A stretch of DNA of 64,000 nt from Fodinicurvata sediminis DSM 21159 (GCF_000420625.1 NZ_ATVH01000013.1:434001-498000); one strand, 5' to 3'. Positions 1 to 10,822 are shown, numbered from the stretch's first letter. The notes: generated by a model not told the origin, from the letters alone. Numbers and translations: made by a program.

Positions 1-1104
1 GCGGTCCACCTCGTCGGGCACATCCTCACGGGCCAGCGCCGCCAGTGCCTCGGCAGCGGCCACCTTCATCTCCATGTTGATGGTCGAGGCGCGGACGTCC
101 AAGGCTCCGCGGAAGATATAGGGAAAGCCCAGCACGTTGTTGACCTGGTTGGGATAGTCCGAGCGGCCGGTCGCCATGATAGCGTCGTTGCGCACTTCGG
201 CCACCTCTTCCGGCGTGATTTCCGGGTCGGGATTGGCCATGGCGAAGATCACGGGATCGTCGGCCATGGACTTCACCATGTCCTGGGTCAGTGCGCCCTT
301 CGCCGACAGGCCGAAGAAGATATCCGCCCCCTCCAGGGCCTCGGCCAGGGTCCGGCGATCCGTCTTGACGGCATGGGCCGATTTCCATTGGTTCATGCCT
401 TCCTTGCGGCCCTGGTGGATCACGCCCTTGGTGTCGCAGATGATGACGTTCTCAGTCTTGAAGCCCATGGCCTTCACCAGTTCGGCGCAGGCGATGCCGG
501 CCGCGCCGGCCCCGTTTATGACCATCTTCGCTTCGGGCATCTCACGTCCGGTGAGGTGCAGGGCGTTGATGATGCCGGCCGCCGCGATGATGGCCGTGCC
601 ATGCTGGTCGTCATGGAAGACCGGGATGTCCAGCAGCTCCTTCAGCTGCTGTTCGATGATGAAGCATTCGGGGGCCTTGATGTCCTCCAGGTTGATCCCG
701 CCGAAGGAGGCGCCCAGGAAGCGCACGCAGTTGATGAACTCGTCCACGTCCTCGGTGGAAACCTCGAGATCGAAGCCATCCACATCGGCAAAGCGCTTGA
801 AGAGGACGGCCTTGCCTTCCATCACGGGTTTGGAAGCTGCGGCCCCGAGGTTGCCGAGACCCAGGACAGCGGTGCCGTTGGATATGACCGCGACCAGGTT
901 TCCCTTCGCCGTGTAATCATAGGCCAGGGAGACGTCGTCGGCGATGCGCAGGCAGGGTTCGGCCACGCCCGGGGAATAGGCCAGCGACAGATCGCGCTGT
1001 GTGGTCAGCGGTTTCGTGGGCGTGATTTCAAGCTTTCCTGGCCGTCCCTGTGCGTGAAAATCCAGGGCTTCGGCTGCGTTCGTCCGGGGCGTTTTCTTTT
1101 CCAT
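1..1104 (-). CDS. maeB: NADP-dependent malic enzyme, partial (C-terminus beyond left edge)
   Basis: Decarboxylates malate to pyruvate with reduction of NAD(P), a cytoplasmic anaplerotic step. The reverse-strand reading frame is open from ATG at 1104 to base 1, giving 368 residues without a stop. The N-terminus contains the family motif [11 protein letters not shown], followed by [21 protein letters not shown], the metal-binding stretch [10 protein letters not shown], and a Rossmann segment [11 protein letters not shown]. MaeB-type enzymes usually carry a phosphotransacetylase-like C-terminal domain; that part would lie left of the window, so I cannot tell whether it is present. The gene is divergent from adhC, with a 228-base gap between the starts. 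Confidence 0.95.
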   Translation of the reverse strand, partial: MEKKTPRTNAAEALDFHAQGRPGKLEITPTKPLTTQRDLSLAYSPGVAEPCLRIADDVSLAYDYTAKGNLVAVISNGTAVLGLGNLGAAASKPVMEGKAVLFKRFADVDGFDLEVSTEDVDEFINCVRFLGASFGGINLEDIKAPECFIIEQQLKELLDIPVFHDDQHGTAIIAAAGIINALHLTGREMPEAKMVINGAGAAGIACAELVKAMGFKTENVIICDTKGVIHQGRKEGMNQWKSAHAVKTDRRTLAEALEGADIFFGLSAKGALTQDMVKSMADDPVIFAMANPDPEITPEEVAEVRNDAIMATGRSDYPNQVNNVLGFPYIFRGALDVRASTINMEMKVAAAEALAALAREDVPDEVDR

Positions 1105-2439
<1,335 letters not shown>

Positions 2440-2452
2440 CCATCTCAAGCCG

Positions 2453-2475
2453 GGGCCGCCTTCAAGGGGCGGCCC
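2453..2475 (+). repeat. GC-rich hairpin between adhC and fghA
   Basis: Arms GGGCCGCC (2453-2460) and GGCGGCCC (2468-2475) form a perfect 8-bp stem with a seven-base loop. No T-run follows, so it is more likely an mRNA-stabilising or attenuating hairpin within the operon than a full terminator. Confidence 0.5.
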
Positions 2476-2506
2476 TGCTGCTTCAGCCTCTATCGGGAGA
2501 GCAAAC

Positions 2507-3346
2507 ATGACCCTGGAAATCCGGGCCAGCAGCCGTTGTTTCGGTGGCGAGGTGCGTTATTGCAGCCACCCCTCCACTGCCACCGGTACCGAGATGCGAT
2601 TTTCGGCCTACCTGCCGCCAGGTGAAGGCCCCTTCCCCGTCCTGCTCTGGCTGTCGGGCCTGACCTGTACCGAAGACAATTTCACCAGCAAGGCCGGCGC
2701 CTATCGCAAGGCGGCGGAACTGGGGCTGATGGTGGTGGCTCCGGACACCAGCCCCCGTGGCGAGGGCGTGGCCAATGACGACAGCTATGACCTGGGCCAG
2801 GGGGCCGGTTTCTATGTGGACGCAACGGAGGCGCCCTGGTCACCGCATTTCAGAATGGAAAGCTATGTCACGCAGGACCTGATCGCCGTCGTGCAGCAGG
2901 AACTGCCGGCGCGCAAGGGTCCCATGGCGATCTCGGGGCACTCGATGGGCGGTCATGGTGCCTTGACGCTGGCCCTGAACAATCCCGGGCTGTTCACCTC
3001 GGTTTCGGCATTCGCGCCCATTGCCTCACCAACCCGCTGCCCCTGGGGCGAGAAGGCCCTGGGGGCCTACCTGGGCCCCCGCTCGGAAGCCTGGGAGCAG
3101 CATGACGCCTCGTTGCTGATCGCAAGAGATGCAGCTTCAGGACATTTTGATGACATTCTTGTGGATCAGGGCACGGCCGACGGCTTCCTGGAAGAGCAGC
3201 TGAAGCCCGAATTGCTGGAGGAGGCCGCTTCCAAGGCGGGGCAAAAGCTGACCTTGCGCCGCCAGCCGGGCTATGATCACTCCTATTTCTTTATCTCCAG
3301 CTTCATCGACGATCATCTGTCCTTCCATGCCCAGAGACTCAAGTGA
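2507..3346 (+). CDS. fghA: S-formylglutathione hydrolase
   Basis: Esterase that hydrolyses S-formylglutathione to formate and glutathione, completing glutathione-dependent formaldehyde oxidation begun by adhC just upstream. The 279-residue length is typical. The nucleophile elbow GHSMGG places the catalytic serine at 146. Asp225 (GTADGF) and His258 (GYDHSYFF) complete the expected triad. The N-terminal part contains the family stretch LSGLTCTEDNF. Start ATG 2507 lies 67 bases after the adhC stop, consistent with co-transcription. Confidence 0.97.
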   Translation: MTLEIRASSRCFGGEVRYCSHPSTATGTEMRFSAYLPPGEGPFPVLLWLSGLTCTEDNFTSKAGAYRKAAELGLMVVAPDTSPRGEGVANDDSYDLGQGAGFYVDATEAPWSPHFRMESYVTQDLIAVVQQELPARKGPMAISGHSMGGHGALTLALNNPGLFTSVSAFAPIASPTRCPWGEKALGAYLGPRSEAWEQHDASLLIARDAASGHFDDILVDQGTADGFLEEQLKPELLEEAASKAGQKLTLRRQPGYDHSYFFISSFIDDHLSFHAQRLK

Positions 3347-3457
3347 AGCCTGAAGGTTCAGCCGGTAATTGAAACCGGGCGGCGGCGTACAAGATTAGGC
3401 CAAGGTCCTGTCCTACAGGCAGGCGATTCAGGTAGACAGTCGAAAGGCTTGGTTTAT

Positions 3458-5041
3458 ATGGCTCATCTTTCCCGCCGCCATCTGCTGCAGTCGGCAACCG
3501 CCACGGCCGTGCTGGCTTCTCTGGGCGTTCCTTCAGGTCCGCTCTGGGCCGATACGGCGCTATCGTTTGCTTCCGCCCAGGATTTCAGTTTCGAGGCCCT
3601 GATTGCGCGCGCCCGCCAATTGGCCCAGGAGGACTATCAGGCCCCGTATGAGCCGGCGCCCGAGGTCGTCCAGGAAATCGACTATGATGCCCATGGCGCG
3701 ATCCAGTTCGACCGCGATGTCGCCCTGTTTGCCGATGGGCCCGGTGTCTATCCCGTTACCTTTTTCCATCTTGGCCGCTTCTTTCCCAAGCGCGTGCGCA
3801 TGCACATGGTCGAGGATGGGAAGGCCAGAGAGATTCTCTACGATCCGGACTACTTCGAGATGCCGGATGACAGCCCTGCGAAGGAGTTGCCCGAGGACAG
3901 CGGCTTTGCCGGCTTCCGCTTGCATGAAGCTCGCCAGCGCGACGACTGGAAGACCCAGGACTGGGCGGCCTTCCTGGGGGCGTCCTATTTCCGCGCCATA
4001 GGGGCACTGGGCCAGTACGGCCTGTCGGCACGCGGCATCGCCGTTGACACGGCCACGGCGGGCCCCGAGGAGTTCCCGGACTTCACCGAGTTCTACATTG
4101 CCTCGGCCCCCAATCAGCAAGAGGCCGTGCAGGTCCATGCCCTGCTTGAGGGCCCCAGTGTTACCGGTGCCTTCCGCTTCGAAATCCGGCGCAACGATGG
4201 GGTGGTCATGGAAGTGGACAGCCATCTGTTCACGCGACAGCCCATCGAACGCTTTGGAATCGCGCCGCTCACCTCGATGTTCTGGTACGGGGAATACAAT
4301 CGCCCGAAGATGGTAGACTGGCGGCCCGAAGTGCATGATTCCGACGGGTTGGCGCTCTGGACCGGGGCCAACGAGCGGATCTGGCGACCGCTCAACAATC
4401 CGTCCGAGCCCGTGGTTTCCAGCTTTGTAGACCGGGACCCGCGGGGCTTCGGGCTGCTGCAGCGAGATCGAAACCCCGAAAATTACCTGGATGGTGTGAA
4501 CTACCACCGGCGGCCGTCGCTTTGGGTCGAACCGCTGGATGACTGGGGTGCCGGCAATGTGCAACTGGTGGAACTGTCCACCGATGACGAGATCCACGAC
4601 AACATCGCGGCCTTCTGGGTGCCGGATGAGCCCGTCGAAGCGGGACAAGCCTATCGTTTCCGCTATCGCCTGCATTGGATGGAAGACGAACCCTATGCGA
4701 ACGAAGAGCTGGCTCATGTCAGCGCCACGCGTATCGGGCGCGGCGGAAATGCAGGCACAGAGCGTCCGGAAGGTGTCTGGAAGTTCGTCGTGGAGTTCGA
4801 AGGTGGTGCCCTGCAGGGACGTGACCCGGACAGTCCCCCGGATATGGAGCTTTCGGCCGGGCGCGGCGGGCTGTCCAACCAGAGCACGGAGCCGGTGCCC
4901 GACAGCAAACGCTGGCGCGCCCTGTTCGACCTTGAGATCGAGGGGGATGAGCCTGTCGAACTGCGCCTGCACCTGAAGGATGACAATGGCGTCCTGAGCG
5001 AAACCTGGCTGTATCAGTTCCATCCGCCGGAGCCTGCATGA
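3458..5041 (+). CDS. Periplasmic glucan biosynthesis protein, OpgG/OpgD (MdoG) family, Tat-exported
   Basis: MdoG-family proteins act in the periplasm on osmoregulated periplasmic glucans, shaping or branching the beta-glucan backbone made by OpgH. The 527-residue product starts with a twin-arginine signal (SRRHLL at residues 5-10, hydrophobic core, cleavage probably near residue 31). Tat export is the usual distinction of OpgD from Sec-exported OpgG, so OpgD-like is favoured, though the two cannot be separated safely by eye. I prefer ATG 3458, ten bases after CGAAAGG, over the in-frame TTG at 3449, which lies almost on top of that site. The stop overlaps the next start by four bases (ATGA). 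No opgH is present in the window. Confidence 0.88.
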   Translation: MAHLSRRHLLQSATATAVLASLGVPSGPLWADTALSFASAQDFSFEALIARARQLAQEDYQAPYEPAPEVVQEIDYDAHGAIQFDRDVALFADGPGVYPVTFFHLGRFFPKRVRMHMVEDGKAREILYDPDYFEMPDDSPAKELPEDSGFAGFRLHEARQRDDWKTQDWAAFLGASYFRAIGALGQYGLSARGIAVDTATAGPEEFPDFTEFYIASAPNQQEAVQVHALLEGPSVTGAFRFEIRRNDGVVMEVDSHLFTRQPIERFGIAPLTSMFWYGEYNRPKMVDWRPEVHDSDGLALWTGANERIWRPLNNPSEPVVSSFVDRDPRGFGLLQRDRNPENYLDGVNYHRRPSLWVEPLDDWGAGNVQLVELSTDDEIHDNIAAFWVPDEPVEAGQAYRFRYRLHWMEDEPYANEELAHVSATRIGRGGNAGTERPEGVWKFVVEFEGGALQGRDPDSPPDMELSAGRGGLSNQSTEPVPDSKRWRALFDLEIEGDEPVELRLHLKDDNGVLSETWLYQFHPPEPA

Positions 5042-6009
5042 AGGCGGAGCCGGACAAAGGCTTTCACCTGGCCGTGATCGGCGCAGGGATTGCCGGGCTG
5101 GCCTGTGCCCATGAGGTGCAGGCCGCCGGTGGCCATGTCACCGTTTTCGAGAAGAGCCGCGGGACGGGCGGCCGCCTGGCGACCCGCTACCGGGGCGCAC
5201 TGCGCTTCGATCACGGAGCGCAGTATGTCACGGCGCGCAGCCCGGGGTTCCGCCAGCTGGTGGATCGGGCGAGCTGCGCGGGGGCGGCAGCGGCCTGGAG
5301 TCCGCAGGGCCTTCCGGCTCTGGAGGACTGGCATGTGGGCTGTCCCGGCATGAGCCAGCTGGTCCAGCCACTGGCCGATCATCTTCAGGTCCATTTGCAG
5401 ACGGCAGTGGCGCAGCTTGAGCCCGCCGGCACGCAATGGCGCCTGCTGGATGCCCAGGGTGGAGCGCTGGGCTGTTTCGACCAGGTGGTTGCGGCCATAC
5501 CGGCTCCGCAGGCCCGCGCAGTTCTGCAGCCGCACAGCCCCCTGTTCGATGCCGCTGCCGACAGCATGCTCTCACCCTGCATGACGGCGCTGGTTGCCTT
5601 CGAAGAGTCCATCCGGGAGGGGCAGGACGTGATCTGTGATCGCGAGGCGGCCGTTCCCTGGGCGGCCCGGAACAGCTCGAAGCCGCAGCGGCCAACAGGC
5701 CCGGATTGCTGGGTGCTTCAAGCCGATGCCGAGTGGAGCCAGTCCTTCCTGGACGTCACGCCGGAAAAGCGGGCGGAGGCCCTGCTGGAACAGTGGCAAA
5801 GCCAGCTTGGCGGCCGCTTGCCCGACCCCTGTCATCTGGAAAGCCACAGCTGGCTTTACGCGCGGGTCGAAACGCCCCTGTCCGCCCCGTTCCTGCTGGA
5901 CACCGACAAGGGGTTGTCTGCCTGTGGCGACTGGTGCCTGGGGGCCCGTGCGGAGGCTGCCTGGGACAGCGGTCGTCAACTGGGTCACATGCTGGCGGCC
6001 TTCGCCTGA
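5038..6009 (+). CDS. Renalase-like FAD/NAD(P)-dependent oxidoreductase
   Basis: A 323-residue protein with an N-terminal dinucleotide-binding motif GAGIAG (15-20), an acidic residue ending the second strand (VFEK, Glu38) and the RGTGGR stretch (41-46) typical of the renalase/amine-oxidase flavoprotein family. Bacterial renalases oxidise isomeric beta-NAD(P)H side products; that function is known for the family but cannot be proven here. It overlaps the upstream glucan gene by four bases, so the two are probably translationally coupled, although no functional link is obvious. Confidence 0.8.
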   Translation: MKAEPDKGFHLAVIGAGIAGLACAHEVQAAGGHVTVFEKSRGTGGRLATRYRGALRFDHGAQYVTARSPGFRQLVDRASCAGAAAAWSPQGLPALEDWHVGCPGMSQLVQPLADHLQVHLQTAVAQLEPAGTQWRLLDAQGGALGCFDQVVAAIPAPQARAVLQPHSPLFDAAADSMLSPCMTALVAFEESIREGQDVICDREAAVPWAARNSSKPQRPTGPDCWVLQADAEWSQSFLDVTPEKRAEALLEQWQSQLGGRLPDPCHLESHSWLYARVETPLSAPFLLDTDKGLSACGDWCLGARAEAAWDSGRQLGHMLAAFA

Positions 6010-6151
6010 AGGTCGGTATGGCATGCCTCCTCTGCCGTCTCACAGGCTCCTCACGCTCATGTGATAGGACTTGATTTCTCTTCGTTTCGCCCAGGGCCTA
6101 GTTTTTCTGGTAGCGCAAATTTCTGCGCCACAGGAACTAGGGAGAAATCAT

Positions 6152-6460
6152 ATGACTATCAGCAAATCCGTATCCGCACTTTCCGCTGCCGCCGCATTGG
6201 CCGGTGTCATGGCCCTGGGCGGCCAGACCGGCATTTCCGAAGCGCAGGCCGATGACACGGTAAAGTGCTACGGCATTGCCAAGGCCGGTGAGAATGATTG
6301 TGCCAACGCTGCCGGAACGCACTCCTGCGCCGGACAGTCCACCGAGGACTATTCCGGCCAGGACTGGAAAGCCGCAGACAGCGAGGAAGCCTGCGAGGAC
6401 ATGGGCGGCCAGACCCAGGCCTTTGAGGGCAGCAACGAAGAGAACGTGAAGGACTCCTGA
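6152..6460 (+). CDS. bufA1: Bufferin-type RiPP precursor (DUF2282 family), BufA1-like
   Basis: A 102-residue secreted peptide with an N-terminal Sec-type signal (hydrophobic segment about 8-28, likely cleavage after AQA near residue 33) and a mature part with exactly four cysteines at 39, 50, 59 and 81, in contexts KCYGI, NDCA, HSCAG and ACED. DUF2282 proteins next to an MNIO enzyme and a DUF2063 protein are the copper-binding bufferins. In the characterised system the maturase converts cysteines to thiooxazole-type heterocycles and the peptide sequesters metal in the periplasm. The mature region is rich in Asp and Glu. ATG 6152 follows a good site (GGGAGAAATC). It is the first gene of a four-gene operon with the maturase 23 bases downstream. 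Confidence 0.9.
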   Translation: MTISKSVSALSAAAALAGVMALGGQTGISEAQADDTVKCYGIAKAGENDCANAAGTHSCAGQSTEDYSGQDWKAADSEEACEDMGGQTQAFEGSNEENVKDS

Positions 6461-6483
6461 TCCAGGGGGTCGGGAGGCCAGTC

Positions 6484-7368
6484 ATGACGGACACAACGGC
6501 CACGCCCGCCCCGGCCAGCCGCTGGCCCCTTCCCGCAGCCGCGGGAGTGGGGCTGCGGCAGGGCCACGTTCCGGACTTCCTTGCCCAACGCCAGAAGGTC
6601 GCCTGGCTGGAGGTTCATTCGGAGAACTACCTTGTGTGCGGCGGACCACGCCTGGCCGAGTTGGAGTCCATCGCCTGCGACTATCCCTTGAGCTTCCACG
6701 GCGTCGGCCTTTCACTGGGCTCGGCCGAGGGGCTGAACGAAACGCACCTGGCACGTCTGCGTCAGGCCTATGACCGTTTTGCCCCGGCTCAGGTGTCGGA
6801 ACATATCGCCTGGAGCGTGGTCGATGGGGTCTACCTGAACGATCTTCTGCCCCTGCCCTACAGCGAGGAAGCGCTGGAGGTTGTCTGCCGCAACGTGGAC
6901 CGGGCCCAGGAGGCCTTTGGACGCCGGATCCTGGTAGAGAATCCCTCAACCTATCTATCGCTTGCCGAGAGTGTCATACCTGAGAATGATTTCCTGGCCG
7001 AGGTGGTCCGCCGCACGGGCTGCGGCCTGCTGCTGGACGTGAACAACCTCTATGTCTGTGCCGTCAATCACGGCCGCGACCTGTCCAGCTGTTTCGACGG
7101 CTTGCCGCTTGAGGCGGTTGGAGAGGTTCACCTGGCCGGGCACGCGCGCCGGAGCGACGATCATGGGACGCTGCTGGTGGACGATCATGGCAGCCGGGTC
7201 TGTTCGGAAGTCTGGGCGCTGTACGAGCGGCTTCTTGAGCTCTCCGGTCCCCGCCCGACGTTGATCGAGTGGGATACAGCCCTTCCGCCTCTGTCCGTTC
7301 TGCTGGAAGAGGCAAGAGGGGCGGCCCGCAGGCTCGCCGAGAATGGAGCGGACTGCCATGCTGCATGA
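6484..7368 (+). CDS. bufB: MNIO-family bufferin maturase (DUF692), BufB-like
   Basis: A 294-residue TIM-barrel multinuclear non-heme iron oxidase that would modify cysteines of the precursor encoded just upstream. Candidate metal ligands are in the expected order: His72 (FHGVGLS), His107 (SEHIAW), Glu152 (VENPSTY), Asp185 (LLDVNN), His216 and His220 (EVHLAGH), Asp226-His227 and Glu262 (IEWD). Length is normal for the family. ATG 6484 is preceded by GGGAGG. The stop overlaps the DUF2063 gene, a standard arrangement for this enzyme-partner pair. The family is established; the exact modification of this substrate is inference. Confidence 0.93.
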   Translation: MTDTTATPAPASRWPLPAAAGVGLRQGHVPDFLAQRQKVAWLEVHSENYLVCGGPRLAELESIACDYPLSFHGVGLSLGSAEGLNETHLARLRQAYDRFAPAQVSEHIAWSVVDGVYLNDLLPLPYSEEALEVVCRNVDRAQEAFGRRILVENPSTYLSLAESVIPENDFLAEVVRRTGCGLLLDVNNLYVCAVNHGRDLSSCFDGLPLEAVGEVHLAGHARRSDDHGTLLVDDHGSRVCSEVWALYERLLELSGPRPTLIEWDTALPPLSVLLEEARGAARRLAENGADCHAA

Positions 7369-8098
7369 CCTGCAAAGAGACATGGCGCAGGCCCTGCTTC
7401 AGGGAACCGCCGCGCAATCTATGGATGTCGCCGGGGTCCAGCCGGCTGAACGCCTGGCGGTCCATCGCATTACGGTCCAGGATTCCCTGCGCCAGACCCT
7501 GGCCGCAGCCTATCCCTGCCTGGAAGGCGTGTTGGGGGCAGGGAACTTCGGTGTGCTCGCCCGGGACTTCATCATGGACTACCCGCCACGCCGAGCTGTT
7601 CTAGCCTTCTATGGCGAGGGATTGGCGGACTATCTCGAGACCTACCGGCACACAGCCGGCAAACCCGCCTTGGCCGATCTCGCGCGTCTGGAATGGGCCT
7701 GCCTGCAGGCGGGCTTTGCCCAGGACGCGGACGCGATCACGCTGCCAGCCCTGCAGACTCTGGCGCCTGAAACCCTCCTGAAGATGGGTCTGCCGCTGCA
7801 TCCGGCCACGCACCTGCTTTGCCTGGCTCACCCTGTGGACCGCTACAAGGCCGGAGAGATCACCTGGAGCGCGCTTGCCCGAGCGGACCGTCACCTGGCC
7901 ATCCTGCGCAAGGAGCGTGAAGTGGCGGTCTGTGTGCTTGGACCCGGCGAGGCGGCCCTGTTCACGGCTCTGGCAGAGGGACAGGGGCTGGAAGCGGCCG
8001 CGGAGCGTGCTTTCGCGCGGGATCCGGCATTCGACCTGCAGCATTTCCTGGTGAAATTCCTGCCGCTTGGAGCCTTCACCTTTCCGACGGACGGATGA
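7358..8098 (+). CDS. bufC: DUF2063 family partner of the MNIO maturase, BufC-like
   Basis: A 246-residue protein with the DUF2063 N-terminal domain (residues about 3-100), recognisable by [10 protein letters not shown] followed by FIMDYPP and the YGEGLADYL stretch. In bufferin and related MNIO systems this protein forms a complex with the DUF692 enzyme and helps present the precursor. I chose ATG 7358, which has GGAG nine bases upstream, over the in-frame ATG 7343, which has no site; either way it overlaps the maturase gene (by 11 or 26 bases). Translational coupling and stoichiometric expression with the enzyme are likely. Confidence 0.88.
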   Translation: MLHDLQRDMAQALLQGTAAQSMDVAGVQPAERLAVHRITVQDSLRQTLAAAYPCLEGVLGAGNFGVLARDFIMDYPPRRAVLAFYGEGLADYLETYRHTAGKPALADLARLEWACLQAGFAQDADAITLPALQTLAPETLLKMGLPLHPATHLLCLAHPVDRYKAGEITWSALARADRHLAILRKEREVAVCVLGPGEAALFTALAEGQGLEAAAERAFARDPAFDLQHFLVKFLPLGAFTFPTDG

Positions 8099-8124
8099 AC
8101 GACGGGTAAAGGAAAACGGAAATC

Positions 8125-8655
8125 ATGGACTCTTCAATGGAGCAAAGGACGATGGCGCAGAGTGATCTCTTGACCAGATGGTTGCCGCAATGGCGGCGCA
8201 GGACGACTCAACTGGAGTATCTGGGCATGCCGCTGCTGCTGCTTGCGGCGCGCATCTGGATCGGCCTGATCTTCTTCAATGCCGGCTGGGCGCGCATCAC
8301 CAACTGGAGCAGCCAGGACTTCCTGTTCTCGCAGATTCACCCGGTTCCCTTCCTGCCGGCGGCCCTGGCAGCACCGCTGACCACGGCGGGTGAACTGGGC
8401 CTGTCGATTTTGCTGATGGCGGGATTGGCCGGGCGCTTCTCGGCCCTGGGCCTTCTGATCATGACGGCCGTGATCCAGTTCGTCGTCGGCCAGACGCCGC
8501 AGGGACAGGAAAATGCCATCGCCAATCCGGTGCACTATTTCTGGATGTTCCTGCTGCTGCTGGTCCTGGTGCGCGGGCCCGGCCTGCTGTCTCTGGATGC
8601 CTTGATCGGCCGCCTGCTTCCGGGCACTGGCCGGAAAACACAACGGGCCGGGTGA
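8125..8655 (+). CDS. DoxX-family membrane protein of the bufferin operon
   Basis: A 176-residue inner-membrane protein with about four hydrophobic segments and the DoxX-like start of the first one (AARIWIGLIFFNAGWARI). DoxX proteins are often found at the end of DUF2282-DUF692-DUF2063 operons; their job there is unresolved, with redox or quinone-linked roles proposed. The gene begins 26 bases after the DUF2063 stop and has a GGAAA-type ribosome site, so it is very probably co-transcribed. Confidence 0.85.
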   Translation: MDSSMEQRTMAQSDLLTRWLPQWRRRTTQLEYLGMPLLLLAARIWIGLIFFNAGWARITNWSSQDFLFSQIHPVPFLPAALAAPLTTAGELGLSILLMAGLAGRFSALGLLIMTAVIQFVVGQTPQGQENAIANPVHYFWMFLLLLVLVRGPGLLSLDALIGRLLPGTGRKTQRAG

Positions 8656-8723
8656 AATGACCGACGGGCGGCCCTATATTGCAGGAACTCCCATGGGATT
8701 GCTGACAGACATAAGGGTCAACC

Positions 8724-9383
8724 ATGTTTTTCCTGAAGCGCAGTGCGGAAATGCCCACACCCGGTCGCGAACTGCCCGGGCGCGATGAAGCGATCGTCGA
8801 ACCCGGTACGCACCATGTGAACGGGCGGCCCCTGGCACCGCCCTATCCGGAGAGCCTGGAAACCGCGGTTTTCGGCATGGGCTGCTTCTGGGGGGTCGAG
8901 CGCCTGTTCTGGCAGCTTCCTGGTGTCTACTTAACCGCCGTCGGATATGCCGGAGGGGCCACGCCCAATCCCACCTATGAAGAGGTCTGTTCGGGCGGCA
9001 CCGGTCATACGGAGGCCGTGCAGGTGGTCTACGATCCGGCCCAGGTCAGCTATCGCGACCTGCTGAAGGTTTTCTGGGAGGAACACGATCCGACCCAGGG
9101 CCTGCGCCAGGGCAACGACGTGGGCAGCCAGTACCGCAGCGCCATCTACTACAGCAGTGAAGCCCAGCGCCAGGAGGCCGAACAAAGTGCCAAGACCTAT
9201 CAGGAAGCCTTGTCGGCCAGGGGCTATGGCGCCATTACCACCGAGATCCGGGAAGCCGGGCCGTTCTACTTTGCCGAGGAGTATCACCAGCAGTATCTGG
9301 CGAAGAATCCGGGCGGCTATTGCGGCGTGGATGGTACCGGGGTCGCTTGCCCGTTGCCCACGGGAGTGGTGGCCGAAGGCTGA
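8724..9383 (+). CDS. msrA: Peptide-methionine (S)-S-oxide reductase MsrA
   Basis: Repairs oxidised methionine (S-sulfoxide) in proteins. The 219-residue product carries the catalytic motif GCFWGVER with nucleophile Cys54. The C-terminal resolving cysteines are at 200 (GGYCGVDG) and 209. The N-terminus is about 45 residues longer than the catalytic core, a common form of the enzyme, and has no signal peptide. It lies 68 bases after the bufferin operon on the same strand. Because copper stress oxidises methionine, co-regulation with that operon is plausible but not shown. Confidence 0.96.
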   Translation: MFFLKRSAEMPTPGRELPGRDEAIVEPGTHHVNGRPLAPPYPESLETAVFGMGCFWGVERLFWQLPGVYLTAVGYAGGATPNPTYEEVCSGGTGHTEAVQVVYDPAQVSYRDLLKVFWEEHDPTQGLRQGNDVGSQYRSAIYYSSEAQRQEAEQSAKTYQEALSARGYGAITTEIREAGPFYFAEEYHQQYLAKNPGGYCGVDGTGVACPLPTGVVAEG

Positions 9384-9398
9384 CGGTCCGGCCCGCGC

Positions 9399-9911
9399 AT
9401 GCCCGAGACGCTACGCATACGCCGGCTTGTGCACGAAGATGCGGGAATCTTTTGCCGCCTGCGCTGCGAGGGTTTCGCCTCGGAGCCGGCCAGCTTCCGC
9501 TACTCCGCCGCCGACGAACAGCACCTGCCCCTGGACTATACGCAACAGCGGCTTGCCGAAACGCATGTGCTTGGGGCCTTTCGCGGTGACGAACTGGTGG
9601 GCATTTCCGGCTATGCACGCCTGAGCGGCTGCAAGCTCCGGCACAAGGGCCTGATCTGGGGCATGTATGTGCGGGCCAGCGAGCGCGGACAAGGCATTGC
9701 AAGAGAACTGTTGCTTCAACTGATAGAGCGGGCGGCGCAGGAGGTTTCCCTGCTGCAGCTGACCGTGGTTGCCAACAACACAGCTGCGCTCCGCCTCTAC
9801 CAATCCCTTGGCTTCCGAAGCTATGGCCGGGAACCGCGCTCGATTCGGGAAGCTGTTCATTTGAGCTGGACCGAGGAAGCTGGAGTTACCAAGCTTAAAC
9901 ACGATGGGTAG
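9399..9911 (+). CDS. GNAT family N-acetyltransferase
   Basis: A 170-residue single-domain GNAT. The acetyl-CoA-binding motif A region reads WGMYVRASERGQGIARELL (residues about 86-104), followed by the typical VVANNTAALRLYQSLGF segment. The substrate is unknown. It starts 15 bases after msrA and is probably in the same transcript. RimI-like protein acetylation or small-molecule acetylation both remain possible. Confidence 0.85.
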   Translation: MPETLRIRRLVHEDAGIFCRLRCEGFASEPASFRYSAADEQHLPLDYTQQRLAETHVLGAFRGDELVGISGYARLSGCKLRHKGLIWGMYVRASERGQGIARELLLQLIERAAQEVSLLQLTVVANNTAALRLYQSLGFRSYGREPRSIREAVHLSWTEEAGVTKLKHDG

Positions 9912-9935
9912 ACATTAAGCGGCTGGGAGGGCGAC

Positions 9936-10757
9936 ATGGCCAGGATTCACGTCAACGGTGTCGATCTGTTCTACGATTTTTCTGGGAATGTAGGGGAGGC
10001 CGTCGCGCTTGTGCACGGATCCTGGGCTTCGCACCGGGATTGGGAATTTGTCGCTCCGGAACTCTCCAAATCTCACCGTGTGCTCACCTACGATCGACGC
10101 GGGCATTCACAAAGCGAGCGTCCACCGGGTCAGGGGAGCATCCGTGAGGACGTGAATGACCTGGCTATACTCATCGAGGAGCTTGGCCTGCCGCCCGCAT
10201 GGGTGGTGGGCAATTCTCTCGGGGCGTCGATTGCGCTTCGGTTGGCGGCGGAGCGACCAGATCTGCTGCGGGGCGTCGTGGCGCACGAACCGCCACTTTT
10301 CTCGCTCCTCTCGGAAGACCCGGCTCAACGGCCAATGTTACAAGAGATCGAGCATCAGCTCGGGATCGTAGCTAGCTATATCGATGCTGGTGAACATGCG
10401 CGTGCAGCCGAACGCTTCATGGATGAGGTGATATTCGGCCCCGGAGCGTGGGAACACATGCCGCAGGAGGTCCGAGATGAAATGACGGAGAACGCCCCGT
10501 CCTTTCTAGATGAGTTCAATGATCGTGAGATGATGGCGATCGATATCGAAGCTCTCCAACAGCAGCGTCTTCCCATTTTGCTCACTACCGGCGGCCAAAG
10601 TCCGCCGCTGTTCGCACCCGTTATTGATGCTCTAGCGGCCATCATACCCGAAATGGAAGTGTATTGCTTCGAACAGGCGGGGCATATTCCCCACGTCACT
10701 CATCCGGAGCCGTATATAGACGCCACAAGGCGCTTCATCGGGACCGCGCAAGTTTGA
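9936..10757 (+). CDS. Alpha/beta-fold hydrolase
   Basis: A 273-residue alpha/beta hydrolase with the oxyanion HG motif (VHGSWASH), a nucleophile elbow GNSLGAS (Ser near 91) and a late histidine in GHIPHVTHPE. The substrate cannot be told; its relatives include epoxide hydrolases, esterases and lactonases. Codon third positions are visibly less G/C-rich than in flanking genes (many TTG, ATA, GAT and TCT codons), which hints at later acquisition. It follows the GNAT gene by 24 bases and ends facing the convergent MoxR operon. Confidence 0.85.
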   Translation: MARIHVNGVDLFYDFSGNVGEAVALVHGSWASHRDWEFVAPELSKSHRVLTYDRRGHSQSERPPGQGSIREDVNDLAILIEELGLPPAWVVGNSLGASIALRLAAERPDLLRGVVAHEPPLFSLLSEDPAQRPMLQEIEHQLGIVASYIDAGEHARAAERFMDEVIFGPGAWEHMPQEVRDEMTENAPSFLDEFNDREMMAIDIEALQQQRLPILLTTGGQSPPLFAPVIDALAAIIPEMEVYCFEQAGHIPHVTHPEPYIDATRRFIGTAQV

Positions 10758-10760
10758 GCG

Positions 10761-10790
10761 AAAAGAGACGGCGGTTCCAACGCCGCCGTC
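10761..10790 (-). terminator. Intrinsic terminator of the MoxR-DUF58 operon
   Basis: Arms GACGGCGG (10767-10774) and CCGCCGTC (10783-10790) form a perfect 8-bp stem with an eight-base loop. Read on the minus strand it is followed by TCTTTT, giving a Rho-independent terminator downstream of the gene ending at 10823. On the plus strand no T-run follows, so termination of the hydrolase gene from this side is less certain. Confidence 0.75.
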
Positions 10791-10822
10791 CAGCGCGGGC
10801 ATCAAACGTTGGATATTTTTCC

